DNA of 64,000 bases, taken from Bretschneidera sinensis (taxonomy: Eukaryota > Streptophyta > Magnoliopsida > Brassicales > Akaniaceae). Location of the stretch: positions 68,863,317 to 68,927,316 of the forward strand of contig CM043701.1 of the NCBI GenBank assembly GCA_023935145.1. Reading direction: 5' to 3'. The notes beneath the pieces were generated by a model. That model ran no database searches. It saw nothing but the letters and a program-made list of their open reading frames with translations, and had not been told where the DNA came from. Both the position numbers and the translations under genes were made by a program. Of this stretch, positions 30,789-39,740 are shown piece after piece; positions within the stretch are counted from its first letter, which is position 1; each line of letters starts with the position of its first letter.

Positions 30789-31343
30789 CCTCTCAGCAAA
30801 GCATTCAATAACAAGCAGCACATATTCAAAAAGAGTTGATCTCATATAATCAAGTTTTTATACTCTTGAAACACAAAAAGCTTTGAAATAATCTTATTGA
30901 GCCATTTCTTCAAGCTTTACTTTGAAAGAGAGACATTTCTGTTGTAATAAGCTTTCATTTGTTGTCTCTCTACCTTTTACTTTACACCATCTTTGTAAAG
31001 GGATTACTTCCGAGAGGAAGGGGATTTTTCGGTTTAAGCAATTCCTGTAAATTGCTTGTGTACGGTTTGTGCAACACCCGGCTAAGTTGTGCGACTAAGC
31101 TTTCTTAGTGGATTACTTCAAGGAGTTCCTTGAAGAGAGTGGACGTAGGGTCGGAACGAATCCGATATTGCCGAACCACTATAACTGTGTTTGCATCCTC
31201 TTTCCTTAAACTCTTTATTTACAGCTTTCTACTTGTATTAATTATTTGTTGCTTATCAGTTTTTATAAACTTGTATAAATTCCGCGAAAGTTTTTATAAA
31301 CCCAATTCACCCCCCCTCTTGGGTTGAAACCTCGAGCTACAAT

Positions 31344-31356
31344 TGGTATCAGAGCC
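31344..31356 (+). promoter_or_regulatory. A2 primer binding site
   Basis: TGGTATCAGAGCC lies two bases after the LTR end, complementary to the 3' end of initiator Met-tRNA, where minus-strand DNA synthesis starts. Confidence 0.95.
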
Positions 31357-31396
31357 TCGTTCTTTTTATAAGGCTTAAATTCCTAGAGTTGATCCA

Positions 31397-33457
31397 ATGG
31401 CAGCAAATAACTACTCTGAGGGACACTCTTATACTAGACCACCATTGTTCAATGGATCAAATTATAACTACTGGAAAAATAGAATGAAAATCTTCGTCGA
31501 AGGACAAGATTACAATCTATGGAGAATTATAGAAGAGGGACCTAAAATTCCCTCAAAAGAAATAGTTATTGGAGAGACTCTTCATACAATGCCTAAACTC
31601 AAAACTGAGTTTACTGACGAGGATTGTAGAACGATGTCTCTCAATAGCAGAGCAACAAGCATGCTACATTGTGCATTAGATATTTCTGAATATAACAAAA
31701 TATCTGCATGCGTTTCTGCTAAAGAAATATGGGACAAATTGCAAGTCACATATGAAGGAACAAGTGAAGTAAAAAAGTCTAAAATTTACATGCTAATTTC
31801 TGAATATGAATCTTTTAAGATGTCTCCTAACGAAACCATTTCTGAAATGCACTCACGATTTACTACTATTATAAATAGTTTAAAACTGCTTGGCAAGAAT
31901 ATTGAGGAAGTTGAACTAACCAGAAAAATCTTAAGATCTTTACCTCCAGAATGGAAACCAAAGAGGACAGCCATTCAAGAGGCCAAAAATCTTGACAAGC
32001 TTGATGTTGAGACGCTGCTTGGGTCATTATTGACATACGAGATGGAAGAAATGACTCCCATCGTCAATGATGATGAGAAGAAGAAGAAGCAAATTGCTCT
32101 CAAAGCTTCTACGAGCAACAAAGAAAAGGAATTAGAACAAGAAGCAGAGAGCAGTGAAGAGGATGGTGAAATGGCTTTAATCACCAGACGATTCCATAGG
32201 TTCTTGAAGAAAAGCAAGAAACCTTACTCAAAGGATCCCACCTCAAAAAGGGAACCACTTATGTGCTATGGCTGCAAGAAGCCAGGACATATAAAAGCTG
32301 ACTGTCCGGTTTCAAGCAAACCATACAAGGGCTTCAAGAAGAAAGCTATGGTAGCAACTACCTGGAGCGATGACGAAGAAGATGAGTCATCAGACAAAGA
32401 AATTGGATACGAAGAGATTGCCAACCTCTGTTTAATGGCAATCGATGATGAAAGTGAGGTAACATCTTCTCCCTCTTCAAAAAATAATATTGTTACTAGT
32501 AGTGAAGAATTACTAGAAGTCATAAATGAAATGCATGAAGAATTAAAGAAATTTGATTCTAGAAATTCTGTTCTTAAGAAAGAAGTATCATCTCTTTCTA
32601 AGGAAATGATAGTTCTTAGAGAAGAAAAAGAAAAATTATCATCTTTACTGTATAATTCGTCTCAAGATTTTCTTAAAGATGAAAATGAAAATTTGAAAAA
32701 TAAAATTTCTGAATTAAACAGCACTGTATCTAGACTTATGCTTGGTAAAGAAAAACTTGATGAAGTGCTTTCTTCCCAAAGATTAAGTGGAGGAAAATCT
32801 GGTGTAGGATATTCTCCTTTGGGAAAACAAAAAACAAAAGAGAGCTTATTCATGAAAGCCTCTTGTGTAGATGGAGCTTCTACTTCGAAAGCTCCTAACC
32901 TTGTTAAAAGCACTCCCTTAATAAATCCGAGGAACTCTAGAAACTTAAATGATCATACTAAATTGAAGCATCCTAAAAATACTCATGCTTATTTGTATGC
33001 TCATTCTAGAAATGCTCATACACATCCTAGAAATAATCATCATGCTCATTCTAGGAACAATGTGTATAATCAAAGAATGCATTCTACTCATGCTCAACCT
33101 AGGAATCACCATCATAGCTATTCTAGAAATAACTTGCATACATATGCTAGCATGTATCCTATAATGCATCATCGTTCATTTTCTGGAAATGACATGCATT
33201 TTCATACCCCTTACCATAGAATCATGTATCCTAGGAACTATCATCCTAAGGATTATAGGAATGCACATGTAAAATTTCCTAGAAATTTCTATGACTATAA
33301 TGATAGGTCTGTGCATCATCAACATGTTCATAGAGCACCATATATTGTTAAGAAAGTATGGGTCCCAAAAGGAACCGTATTTTCAAGGACTAACCCCAAA
33401 GGACCCAAGAAATTTTGGGTACCTAAAAATGCTATCGTATATCCTTGTGTGATGTAG
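31397..33457 (+). CDS. gag: A2 Gag (686 aa)
   Basis: Structural protein forming the cytoplasmic virus-like particle and packaging the element RNA. Residues 1 to about 235: capsid-like region of SIRE type (RPPLFNGSNYNYWKNRM near 14-30). About 289-302: zinc knuckle CYGCKKPGHIKADC with the C-C-H-C ligands intact. About 315-350: acidic serine-rich stretch. About 370-460: long predicted coiled coil (EELKKFDSRNSVLKKEVSSL and onward). About 520-640: tandem His/Asn/Arg-rich repeats of the type HSRNNHHAH. The start is the first ATG after the primer site. It ends at TAG (33455-33457) in the same frame as pol, and A1 gag stops at the identical codon. Full-length and open, consistent with recent insertion. 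Confidence 0.93.
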   Translation: MAANNYSEGHSYTRPPLFNGSNYNYWKNRMKIFVEGQDYNLWRIIEEGPKIPSKEIVIGETLHTMPKLKTEFTDEDCRTMSLNSRATSMLHCALDISEYNKISACVSAKEIWDKLQVTYEGTSEVKKSKIYMLISEYESFKMSPNETISEMHSRFTTIINSLKLLGKNIEEVELTRKILRSLPPEWKPKRTAIQEAKNLDKLDVETLLGSLLTYEMEEMTPIVNDDEKKKKQIALKASTSNKEKELEQEAESSEEDGEMALITRRFHRFLKKSKKPYSKDPTSKREPLMCYGCKKPGHIKADCPVSSKPYKGFKKKAMVATTWSDDEEDESSDKEIGYEEIANLCLMAIDDESEVTSSPSSKNNIVTSSEELLEVINEMHEELKKFDSRNSVLKKEVSSLSKEMIVLREEKEKLSSLLYNSSQDFLKDENENLKNKISELNSTVSRLMLGKEKLDEVLSSQRLSGGKSGVGYSPLGKQKTKESLFMKASCVDGASTSKAPNLVKSTPLINPRNSRNLNDHTKLKHPKNTHAYLYAHSRNAHTHPRNNHHAHSRNNVYNQRMHSTHAQPRNHHHSYSRNNLHTYASMYPIMHHRSFSGNDMHFHTPYHRIMYPRNYHPKDYRNAHVKFPRNFYDYNDRSVHHQHVHRAPYIVKKVWVPKGTVFSRTNPKGPKKFWVPKNAIVYPCVM
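33455..33457 (+). promoter_or_regulatory. In-frame UAG between gag and pol (candidate readthrough site)
   Basis: The codons read TGT GTG ATG TAG ATT TGC CTT CAC. Gag (frame of 31397) and pol are in the same frame with only this stop between them. In A1 the corresponding minus-strand codons are TGT ATA ATG TAG ATA TGT CTC CAC, with no indel on either side. The protease sequence CWYLDSGCSKHM follows within 20 codons, so protease synthesis requires reading through or reinitiating. Confidence 0.75.
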
Positions 33458-35887
33458 ATTTGCCTTCACACCAAGGAGAAAGGTAACTGTTGGTACCTTG
33501 ATAGCGGTTGCTCAAAGCATATGACCGGTGATAAAAGCGTATTCAAGGAGCTAACTCTAAGAGATGGTGGACTTGTGACCATTGGAGACAATACTAAAAT
33601 AAAGATCATCGGGCATGGAAAAGTCGGTAATGATTTCTCAACTTTAGATAATGTATTGCTAGTACAAGGCTTAAAGCCAAATTTACTTAGCATTAGTCAA
33701 TTATGTGACAAAGGATATAAAGTCACATTTGAAACCTCTCATTGTCTAGTTATAGACATCAAGAGCAACAAGATCAAATTCATTGGCCATAGACATGAAA
33801 ATGTCTATATAGTTGATTTGAAATCCTTACATTCCAATAATGAAAAATGCTTTCCTGCTTTTAGTGAAAATCAATGGCTGTGGCATAGAAGGCTTGGTCA
33901 TGTAAACATGAACTTGCTAAAAATTGTTTCAAGAAAAGATTTAGTTATTGGTCTTCCTAAAATCAATTTTGAGAAAAACAAAATTTGCAATGCTTGTCAA
34001 ATGGGAAAACAATCAAGGATATCTTTCAAAGCAAAAAATGTTGTCTCAACTACTAGACCTTTGGAACTTTTGCATATGGACTTATTTGGTCCAATTAGTA
34101 CCATTAGTCTAGGTGGCCATCAATATGCTCTTGTTATTGTTGATGACTATTCAAGATATACCTTTGTTATTTTTATTGCTTATAAGGATGAAGCTTTCAA
34201 AGGATTTGAAAAGTTTTGCAAAAAGGTACAAAATGAAAAAGGAATTTGTATTTCAAGCATAAGAAGTGATCATGGCAAAGAATTTGAAAATCAAAGCTTT
34301 TCAAAATTTTGTGATGAAAATGGAATTAATCACAACTTTTCAGCTCCTAGAACTCCTCAACAAAATGGAGTTGTTGAGAGGAAAAATAGAGTTCTAGAAG
34401 AATTTTCAAGAACAATGCTTTGTGAAAATAATTTACCAAAATATTTTTGGGCTGAAGCCGTGAATACTTCTTGCTATATTTTAAATAGAATTTTGATAAG
34501 GCCCCTGCTTGATAAAACTCCTTATGAACTATGGAAAGGGAGAAAGCCAAATATTTCCTATTTTCGTGCCTTTGGTAGTAAGTGCTTCATCTTAAATAAC
34601 AATAAAACTAACTTGGGTAAATTTGATTCCAAGACCGATGAAGGGATATTTTTAGGATATTCTACTACTAGTAAGGCTTATAGAGTTTTCAATAAGAGAA
34701 CTCTAGTAGTAGAAGAATCTGTGCATGTAACTATTGATGAATCTAACCCAATGAGTAGTGGAGAAGTTTCCTTTAAAGATGATGCAGATTTTATTCCAAG
34801 AATGGAAACTTCTACTCCCATTGTTGACCCAAAAGTGAGTTCTTCTCAAACAAATGAAGGGATGGCAACTCCAAATTTGGACCAACCATCCTCAAGTCAA
34901 CAAGAGGAAAATCTACCCAAGGATTGGAGGTATGTAAATCATCATCCAATTGATCAAGTAATTGGTGATCCTTCACAAGGGTTTACAAAGTGCATGCAAG
35001 GTGAATTTGAAATGAGCATGATGGGAGAACTTACCTACTTCCTTGGACTGCAAATCAAGCAACTAAAAGGAGGTATCTTCATCAATCAACAAAAGTACGT
35101 CAAAGATCTACTAAAGAGGTTCGGGATGGAAAGCTCAAAACCAATTGGAACACCTATGAGCACAACCACCAAACTTGATCTTGATGAAGGAGGTAAAAAT
35201 GCAGATTCTAAATATTATAGAAGCATGATAGGTGCTTTACTGTACTTGACTGCAAGTAGACCTGATATAATGTTCAGTGTATGCATGTGCGCTAGATTTC
35301 AATCTAATCCTAAGGAATCACATGTAGTTGCAGTAAAAAGAATCCTTAGATATCTACAAGGGACCCAGACCATAGGATTATGGTATTCTAGAGAATCATC
35401 TTTTGAGCTAGTAGGATATTCGGATGCTGATTTTGCTGGATGTAGGTTAGATAGAAAAAGCACAAGTGGAACATGCCAATTCTTATGTGCTATGTTAACT
35501 TCTTGGTTCTCCAAGAAACAGAATTCAGTTGCACTATCAACCGCTGAGGCGGAATATGTAGCAGCTGGCAGTTGTTGTGCCCAAGTACTATGGATGAAAC
35601 AACAACTAGAAGACTATGGCATGAGTCTCAAAAATATTCCTATATTTTGTGATAATACTAGTGCCATCAACCTAACCAAAAATCCTATTCAGCACTCTAG
35701 AACCAAGCATATAGAGATTAGACATCATTTCTTAAGAGACCATGCTCAAAAAGGTGATATAAGATTAGAATTTATACCTTCAGAAGATCAAATAGCTGAA
35801 ATTCTTACAAAACCCTTAAGTGAAGCTAGTTTTTGCAAAATAAGAAAGTTGATGGGATTGCTTGATTTTGATAAATTGAATGTTTGA
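33458..35887 (+). CDS. pol: A2 Pol: protease, integrase, RT remnant, RNase H (RT core deleted)
   Basis: The open frame starts right after the gag TAG; the first ATG is at 33521, but the protease active site WYLDSGC lies upstream of it. Using the ATG frame (788 aa): protease C-terminal part 1-90; pre-integrase HHCC (HRRLGH...CNACQMGK) about 120-175; integrase core with DLFGP about 187, VDDYSRY about 207, SDHGKEF about 248 and the glutamate in VVERK about 285; C-terminal KGRKPN about 340. At about 487 (34975-34985) DPSQG jumps to FTKCMQGEF. The RT palm with YVDD, about 230 residues by comparison with A1, is missing in frame. RNase H follows (YSDADFAG about 632, STAEAEYVA about 673, HHFLRDH about 740). 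Confidence 0.93.
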   Translation: MCLHTKEKGNCWYLDSGCSKHMTGDKSVFKELTLRDGGLVTIGDNTKIKIIGHGKVGNDFSTLDNVLLVQGLKPNLLSISQLCDKGYKVTFETSHCLVIDIKSNKIKFIGHRHENVYIVDLKSLHSNNEKCFPAFSENQWLWHRRLGHVNMNLLKIVSRKDLVIGLPKINFEKNKICNACQMGKQSRISFKAKNVVSTTRPLELLHMDLFGPISTISLGGHQYALVIVDDYSRYTFVIFIAYKDEAFKGFEKFCKKVQNEKGICISSIRSDHGKEFENQSFSKFCDENGINHNFSAPRTPQQNGVVERKNRVLEEFSRTMLCENNLPKYFWAEAVNTSCYILNRILIRPLLDKTPYELWKGRKPNISYFRAFGSKCFILNNNKTNLGKFDSKTDEGIFLGYSTTSKAYRVFNKRTLVVEESVHVTIDESNPMSSGEVSFKDDADFIPRMETSTPIVDPKVSSSQTNEGMATPNLDQPSSSQQEENLPKDWRYVNHHPIDQVIGDPSQGFTKCMQGEFEMSMMGELTYFLGLQIKQLKGGIFINQQKYVKDLLKRFGMESSKPIGTPMSTTTKLDLDEGGKNADSKYYRSMIGALLYLTASRPDIMFSVCMCARFQSNPKESHVVAVKRILRYLQGTQTIGLWYSRESSFELVGYSDADFAGCRLDRKSTSGTCQFLCAMLTSWFSKKQNSVALSTAEAEYVAAGSCCAQVLWMKQQLEDYGMSLKNIPIFCDNTSAINLTKNPIQHSRTKHIEIRHHFLRDHAQKGDIRLEFIPSEDQIAEILTKPLSEASFCKIRKLMGLLDFDKLNV

Positions 35888-36027
35888 TTGCATCTCATTT
35901 CATCATTTGCATGTTTGACATTGAGTGATAGAGTATTAATCCATGTTTAATTATTCCCTTCACTCAAAAATGTCATAGATAAACAAATTCGTGCTATAAA
36001 TTCAAGACTGGAAATTTTACTAATGGT
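35888..36027 (+). other. A2 spacer between pol and the internal array
   Basis: Short AT-rich non-coding spacer after the pol stop (TGA at 35885-35887). No motif was recognised. The palindrome array begins at 36028. Confidence 0.7.
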
Positions 36028-36361
36028 CCAGTCGACTGGTAAATGTGCTCCAGTCGACTGGTAAGTCACTGCCTGATTGTCCAGTCGACTGGTAATTTTA
36101 ACCCAGTCGACTGGTAACTCTCTGCCAAAAACTCCAGACGACTGGTAAGTCTTCTCCAGTCGTCTATAAAATCAAATCATGCTTGGAGCCAAAATTTTTT
36201 TTTTTGAACCCCCAGTCGACTGGTATCGATAGCCCAGTAGACTGGTATCTCACTGTCAGTTGATCCAGTCAACTGGTACGTTTACCCAGTCGACTGGTAA
36301 AAGAAACTGTTCATCTTTTCAAAGGGGCCCAGTCGACTGGTAAGTTTACCCAGTCGACTGG
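36028..36361 (+). promoter_or_regulatory. A2 internal array of twelve CCAGTCGACTGG-type palindromes upstream of ORF3
   Basis: Motifs start at 36028, 36050, 36081, 36103, 36134, 36156 (degenerate), 36212, 36234, 36265, 36286, 36329 and 36350; eight are exact CCAGTCGACTGG. Spacings are 22, 31, 22, 31, 22, 56, 22, 31, 21, 43 and 21. The 22/31 alternation is the same as in the U3 array. Intervening sequences differ from those of the LTR array, so this is not a simple copy of the LTR. The last motif ends 10 bp before a TATA box. Confidence 0.92.
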
Positions 36362-36371
36362 TATCGCGATT

Positions 36372-36380
36372 CTATAAAAG
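36372..36380 (+). promoter_or_regulatory. Internal TATA box, candidate ORF3 promoter
   Basis: CTATAAAAG (36372-36380) follows the array and precedes a pyrimidine-rich leader (TTTCTCTCTCTAAAA, TCCAAATCCCTTC) of about 200 bases without an upstream ATG of note before ORF3 at 36590. Array, TATA box and leader together resemble an LTR promoter, although no LTR lies here. Confidence 0.6.
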
Positions 36381-36589
36381 GACTGTTCATTTTCGCCCTT
36401 CTTACGCCATTTTCAAAGAGCCAAAGCTTTCTCTCTCTAAAAAAATTCATCTTTTTGATCTAAAAACCATCCAAATCCCTTCTAAACACACCGATCTACT
36501 CATTCCTAAAGAGATTTTTAACTTTCTACGGTTAAAATCTCTCATTTTTACCAAATTTCCTTTTTCCAAAAACTTCAAATTTCTCGAAA

Positions 36590-37846
36590 ATGAGTGACAA
36601 AATCCGTATAAAACTCACAACAAGTGGACCTAATGCGCCCAAAAAGCCTAGGTCTTCAAAACCTTCGGCTTCGGAATCAAAAGGGAAGGGAGTAGCAGGG
36701 TCATCCAGCAAGGAGCCCAGAACAGAGTTGGAGCAGGCTCTGTTTTTCAGCCCAGCTGCTCATAAGAGGTATAACTCTATAATCCGTCACAAGAAAATCA
36801 TGACGGGTAGAGTCGTTGATTTCGACTCCATTCGTCATGGTAATTTCGATATTCTACCAGCCTTTGAGGCAATAAATCTGACCCCACTGGTCAGTATTCA
36901 TGAAAAATATTACCCGCGACTGATTCACCAGTTCTATGCGAACTTGGTGAAACCCAGTCCTCTGGCTCTGAGATTCAGAACCAGAGTTAGGGGTGTGGAG
37001 TTTGAGGTCAACACTGACCTCTTGATGAGCATTCTGAGAATCCCTATAAGGGGGGTTCAATGGAGTCTGGATGGATGGCCAGACAACTTTGAAGTTGAGG
37101 TGGCCTGTCGGATAGTCAGGGGCGACCCTAACTATGTGTACAGACCCACTACATTTCACACATGTAGTGACTTGCCCCTCGACTCAAAAATGTTTCAATT
37201 GATTGTCAGTTGGACCATCCACCCGAGACTCGGGAGTCGAGGGTATCTATCTAAAATAGATACGGTATTGATTTGGTGCCTAAAATCTGGGCACCACTTC
37301 AATATATATCCTCTGCTGCTCGCCAACATGATAAACGGTGAAGCAAACGACTCCGGGTGTCTTCCTTATGGGATGCTCATTACACTCATCCTCCAGCACT
37401 TCCGGGTACCTTTGCCTGCCTCCGAGGCTCAGGATATCGGATTGACGGATATCATCAACATCTCATCTCTAAAGAATATGGGATGTACTGTTCGTGAAGG
37501 GTTTCTCTATCCTAAGGCTGGAAAGCGCCTAAGGATTCGAGAGGATGCGAGTGACAGTGATGAGGATGCTGATACGGCTGCTGAGATGGAGACAGATACC
37601 CGAGCACCTCCCATTGGTGACTCGAGTACTGGTCAGACTGGATATGGTGACATCCTACGAGCTATCGCGAGTCTTCAGATGACGATGGAGTCTGGTTTTC
37701 AGTCCATGCAGTCCGATTATCAGAGGCTGAGCTCCTCCATAGACCACCTACGGGATGACTTCGAGTTACATCGAGAGCACACCGAGGGTTCCCTAGCTGA
37801 GATTAGGGAACTTCTTCGTGACAGCTCGGACTCTCCCGCACCATGA
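36590..37846 (+). CDS. A2 ORF3: plant-transposon-like protein with C-terminal coiled coil (418 aa)
   Basis: This lies where SIRE elements carry an 'env-like' ORF, but I see no signal peptide and no membrane segment. Residues 1-45 are basic and Ser/Pro/Lys-rich (KKPRSSKPS, possible nuclear signal). About 60-300: a folded-looking core (GRVVDFDSIRHGNF, YYPRLIHQFYANLV, RGVEFEVNTDLLMSILRIP, LGSRGYLSKIDTVLIW, LPYGMLITLILQHF) that resembles the 'putative plant transposon protein' family. About 315-335: acidic (DASDSDEDAD). About 355-415: helix/coiled coil (MTMESGFQSMQSDYQRLSSS). The frame is fully open and a decayed homologue is in A1. Function is unknown; DNA binding or dimerisation is inference from architecture and the nearby palindromes. 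Confidence 0.85.
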   Translation: MSDKIRIKLTTSGPNAPKKPRSSKPSASESKGKGVAGSSSKEPRTELEQALFFSPAAHKRYNSIIRHKKIMTGRVVDFDSIRHGNFDILPAFEAINLTPLVSIHEKYYPRLIHQFYANLVKPSPLALRFRTRVRGVEFEVNTDLLMSILRIPIRGVQWSLDGWPDNFEVEVACRIVRGDPNYVYRPTTFHTCSDLPLDSKMFQLIVSWTIHPRLGSRGYLSKIDTVLIWCLKSGHHFNIYPLLLANMINGEANDSGCLPYGMLITLILQHFRVPLPASEAQDIGLTDIINISSLKNMGCTVREGFLYPKAGKRLRIREDASDSDEDADTAAEMETDTRAPPIGDSSTGQTGYGDILRAIASLQMTMESGFQSMQSDYQRLSSSIDHLRDDFELHREHTEGSLAEIRELLRDSSDSPAP

Positions 37847-38493
37847 GTCTCTCAGTTCTTAGCACTTTTCCAGTTTTTGTCACATAGCACGGACATCTCA
37901 TGTTTGTTTTTTTTATGGCTCTATGAGGCCCTACTTGTATTGACTTTTTCTCTATGATAATGTAATACTATTAAACATATTTATTGCATTTATTTACGCT
38001 ATTTGTGATATGTTAGAACTGTTTTAAATATCTGTTTAGTCACTAAATCTGATATAAAATGCTTATATGCTTGAAAAACTTCCGGTTCTTCTCGGGAAGG
38101 CTTCTAAAATTCAAATGAAGACATATCTTCGCGTACATATTTGTATTCTTATAACCTATTTGACTGTATTGGCTAATTAGCTTATTTTTTTATGTTATGC
38201 CCCCCTTTGGTTGCTGTTGTCAAAACGGGGGAGAAAAATGAGAAAAACGAGAAAATCTAAGTAAAACGCAACCAATGCATAGATTTAGGGGGAGCATTGC
38301 TCCATATCTGTGTAAAAATGTTTATTGATTGGTTGAGTTTAATTTTAGATTGGTTGAAAGAAATATAAACTGTGTTTGCTTGTTTACAGGGTGGTTTTTT
38401 CTCGAAAAACAGAGGAGACTCTGTCCAAATTTTTGTAAAATCTTAACACTTAGTTTTTAAAACTGTTTTTACATTATTAGTTTTGTCATCATC
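37847..38493 (+). other. A2 3' untranslated region
   Basis: AT-rich, no ORF. It contains a purine-rich block (CAAAACGGGGGAGAAAAATG at 38222-38241 and TTAGGGGGAGCATTGC at about 38285) resembling a second, internal purine tract. The true tract is at 38494-38507. Confidence 0.7.
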
Positions 38494-38507
38494 AAAAAGG
38501 GGGAGAT
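38494..38507 (+). promoter_or_regulatory. A2 polypurine tract
   Basis: AAAAAGGGGGAGAT directly precedes the 3' LTR start (TGTTGACC at 38508). This is where plus-strand DNA synthesis is primed. The preceding GTCATCATC segment is conserved in A1. Confidence 0.9.
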
Positions 38508-39735
38508 TGTTGACCCTCGCCCGTATTTTAATGATGGCAAAACACAACTGTTATTTAACTAACATGTTTAAACTAAGTTGTATTAAGGATCAAACACATT
38601 CAACCAAGGAACAAAGTGCAAAAACTCGAACCAAATCAAGTATCAAGTGAAGACTGAAGATCTAGTATAGGTCTTAAGGTTTAGAACCAATGTAAGTCTC
38701 ACTCATACATTGTATTAGCTTGTTTAATGGCTCAAACACAAATGGTTTTTCTAAAACCATTAATTTTAAAATGTTTTTAATGAAAAACAGAAGAAAAACT
38801 GGGTTGGAAGACAACCCAGTCGACTGGGTACATATACCAGTCGACTGGTATATGGGTCAGAAGGTACCCAGTCGACTGGTACTTTGACCAGTAATTTCCC
38901 AGTCGACTGGATGAATCAACCCAGTCGACTGGCACAATGGACAGAAAGTCCCCAGTCGACTGGATGATATATACCAGTCGACTGGATACCCAGAAGGTCT
39001 GAAAACGTATATTTTTCAAGTGAACCCAGTCGACTGGTATCTCGACCCAGTCGACTGGTAGTTCAAAAATATGACCGTTGGACTCCAAATCTGAACGTTT
39101 TAAAGTAAATCTTTTTCAAATTAAAGTCCAAAACGGCCATATTAATTGATTGCTATATAAACCCTCTCAGCAAAGCATTCAATAACAAGCAGCACATATT
39201 CAAAAAGAGTTGATCTCATATAATCAAGTTTTTATACTCTTGAAACACAAAAAGCTTTGAAATAATCTTATTGAGCCATTTCTTCAAGCTTTACTTTGAA
39301 AGAGAGACATTTCTGTTGTAATAAGCTTTCATTTGTTGTCTCTCTACCTTTTACTTTACACCATCTTTGTAAAGGGATTACTTCCGAGAGGAAGGGGAAA
39401 CTTCCGAAAGGAAGGGGATTTTTCGGTTTAAGCAATTCCTGTAAATTGCTTGTGTACGGTTTGTGCAACACCCGGCTAAGTTGTGCGACTAAGCTTTCTT
39501 AGTGGATTACTTCAAGGAGTTCCTTGAAGAGAGTGGACGTAGGGTCGGAACGAATCCGATATTGCCGAACCACTATAACTGTGTTTGCATCCTCTTTCCT
39601 TAAACTCTTTATTTACAGCTTTCTACTTGTATTAATTATTTGTTGCTTATCAGTTTTTATAAACTTGTATAAATTCCGCGAAAGTTTTTATAAACCCAAT
39701 TCACCCCCCCTCTTGGGTTGAAACCTCGAGCTACA
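38508..39735 (+). repeat. A2 3' LTR
   Basis: 1228 bp, same termini as the 5' LTR. Relative to it: one palindrome unit fewer (the 22-bp ATGAATTAAC plus motif is absent), CCAG for CCGG in one motif, and an extra 20-bp copy of CTTCCGAGAGGAAGGGG-type sequence near 39390. TSD CAAAT follows at 39736-39740. Confidence 0.96.
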
Positions 39736-39740
39736 CAAAT

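Larger units (their letters stand above)
30112..31341 (+). repeat. A2 5' LTR
   Basis: It runs TGTTGACCCTCGCCCG to CTCGAGCTACA, 1230 bp. U3 holds ten CCAGTCGACTGG-type palindromes (30420-30684), then TATA at 30780-30787 (CTATATAAACC). The R/U5 part includes AGCAAAGCATTC and later CACCCCCCCTCTTGGGTTG. Compared with the 3' LTR it has one more palindrome unit (22 bp), CCGG for CCAG in the seventh motif, and lacks a 20-bp duplication near 31010. Confidence 0.96.
30112..39735 (+). mobile_element. A2: young SIRE-type Ty1/copia element with three ORFs, RT-deleted
   Basis: Complete element with a perfect TSD CAAAT (30107-30111 and 39736-39740). Order: 5' LTR (30112-31341), primer site (31344-31356), gag (31397-33457), in-frame TAG, pol (33458-35887), palindrome array (36028-36361), TATA box, ORF3 (36590-37846), purine tract, 3' LTR (38508-39735). 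The two LTRs differ by one substitution that I can see plus two short repeat-length changes, so insertion is recent. Pol lacks the RT catalytic core, so the copy cannot be autonomous. The extra ORF after pol and the gag type place it in the SIRE/Maximus lineage. Confidence 0.95.

Noticed and set aside
36590..37846. Calling ORF3 an envelope protein because of its position after pol
   Set aside because: No signal peptide or membrane segment is visible; the core resembles plant-transposon proteins.
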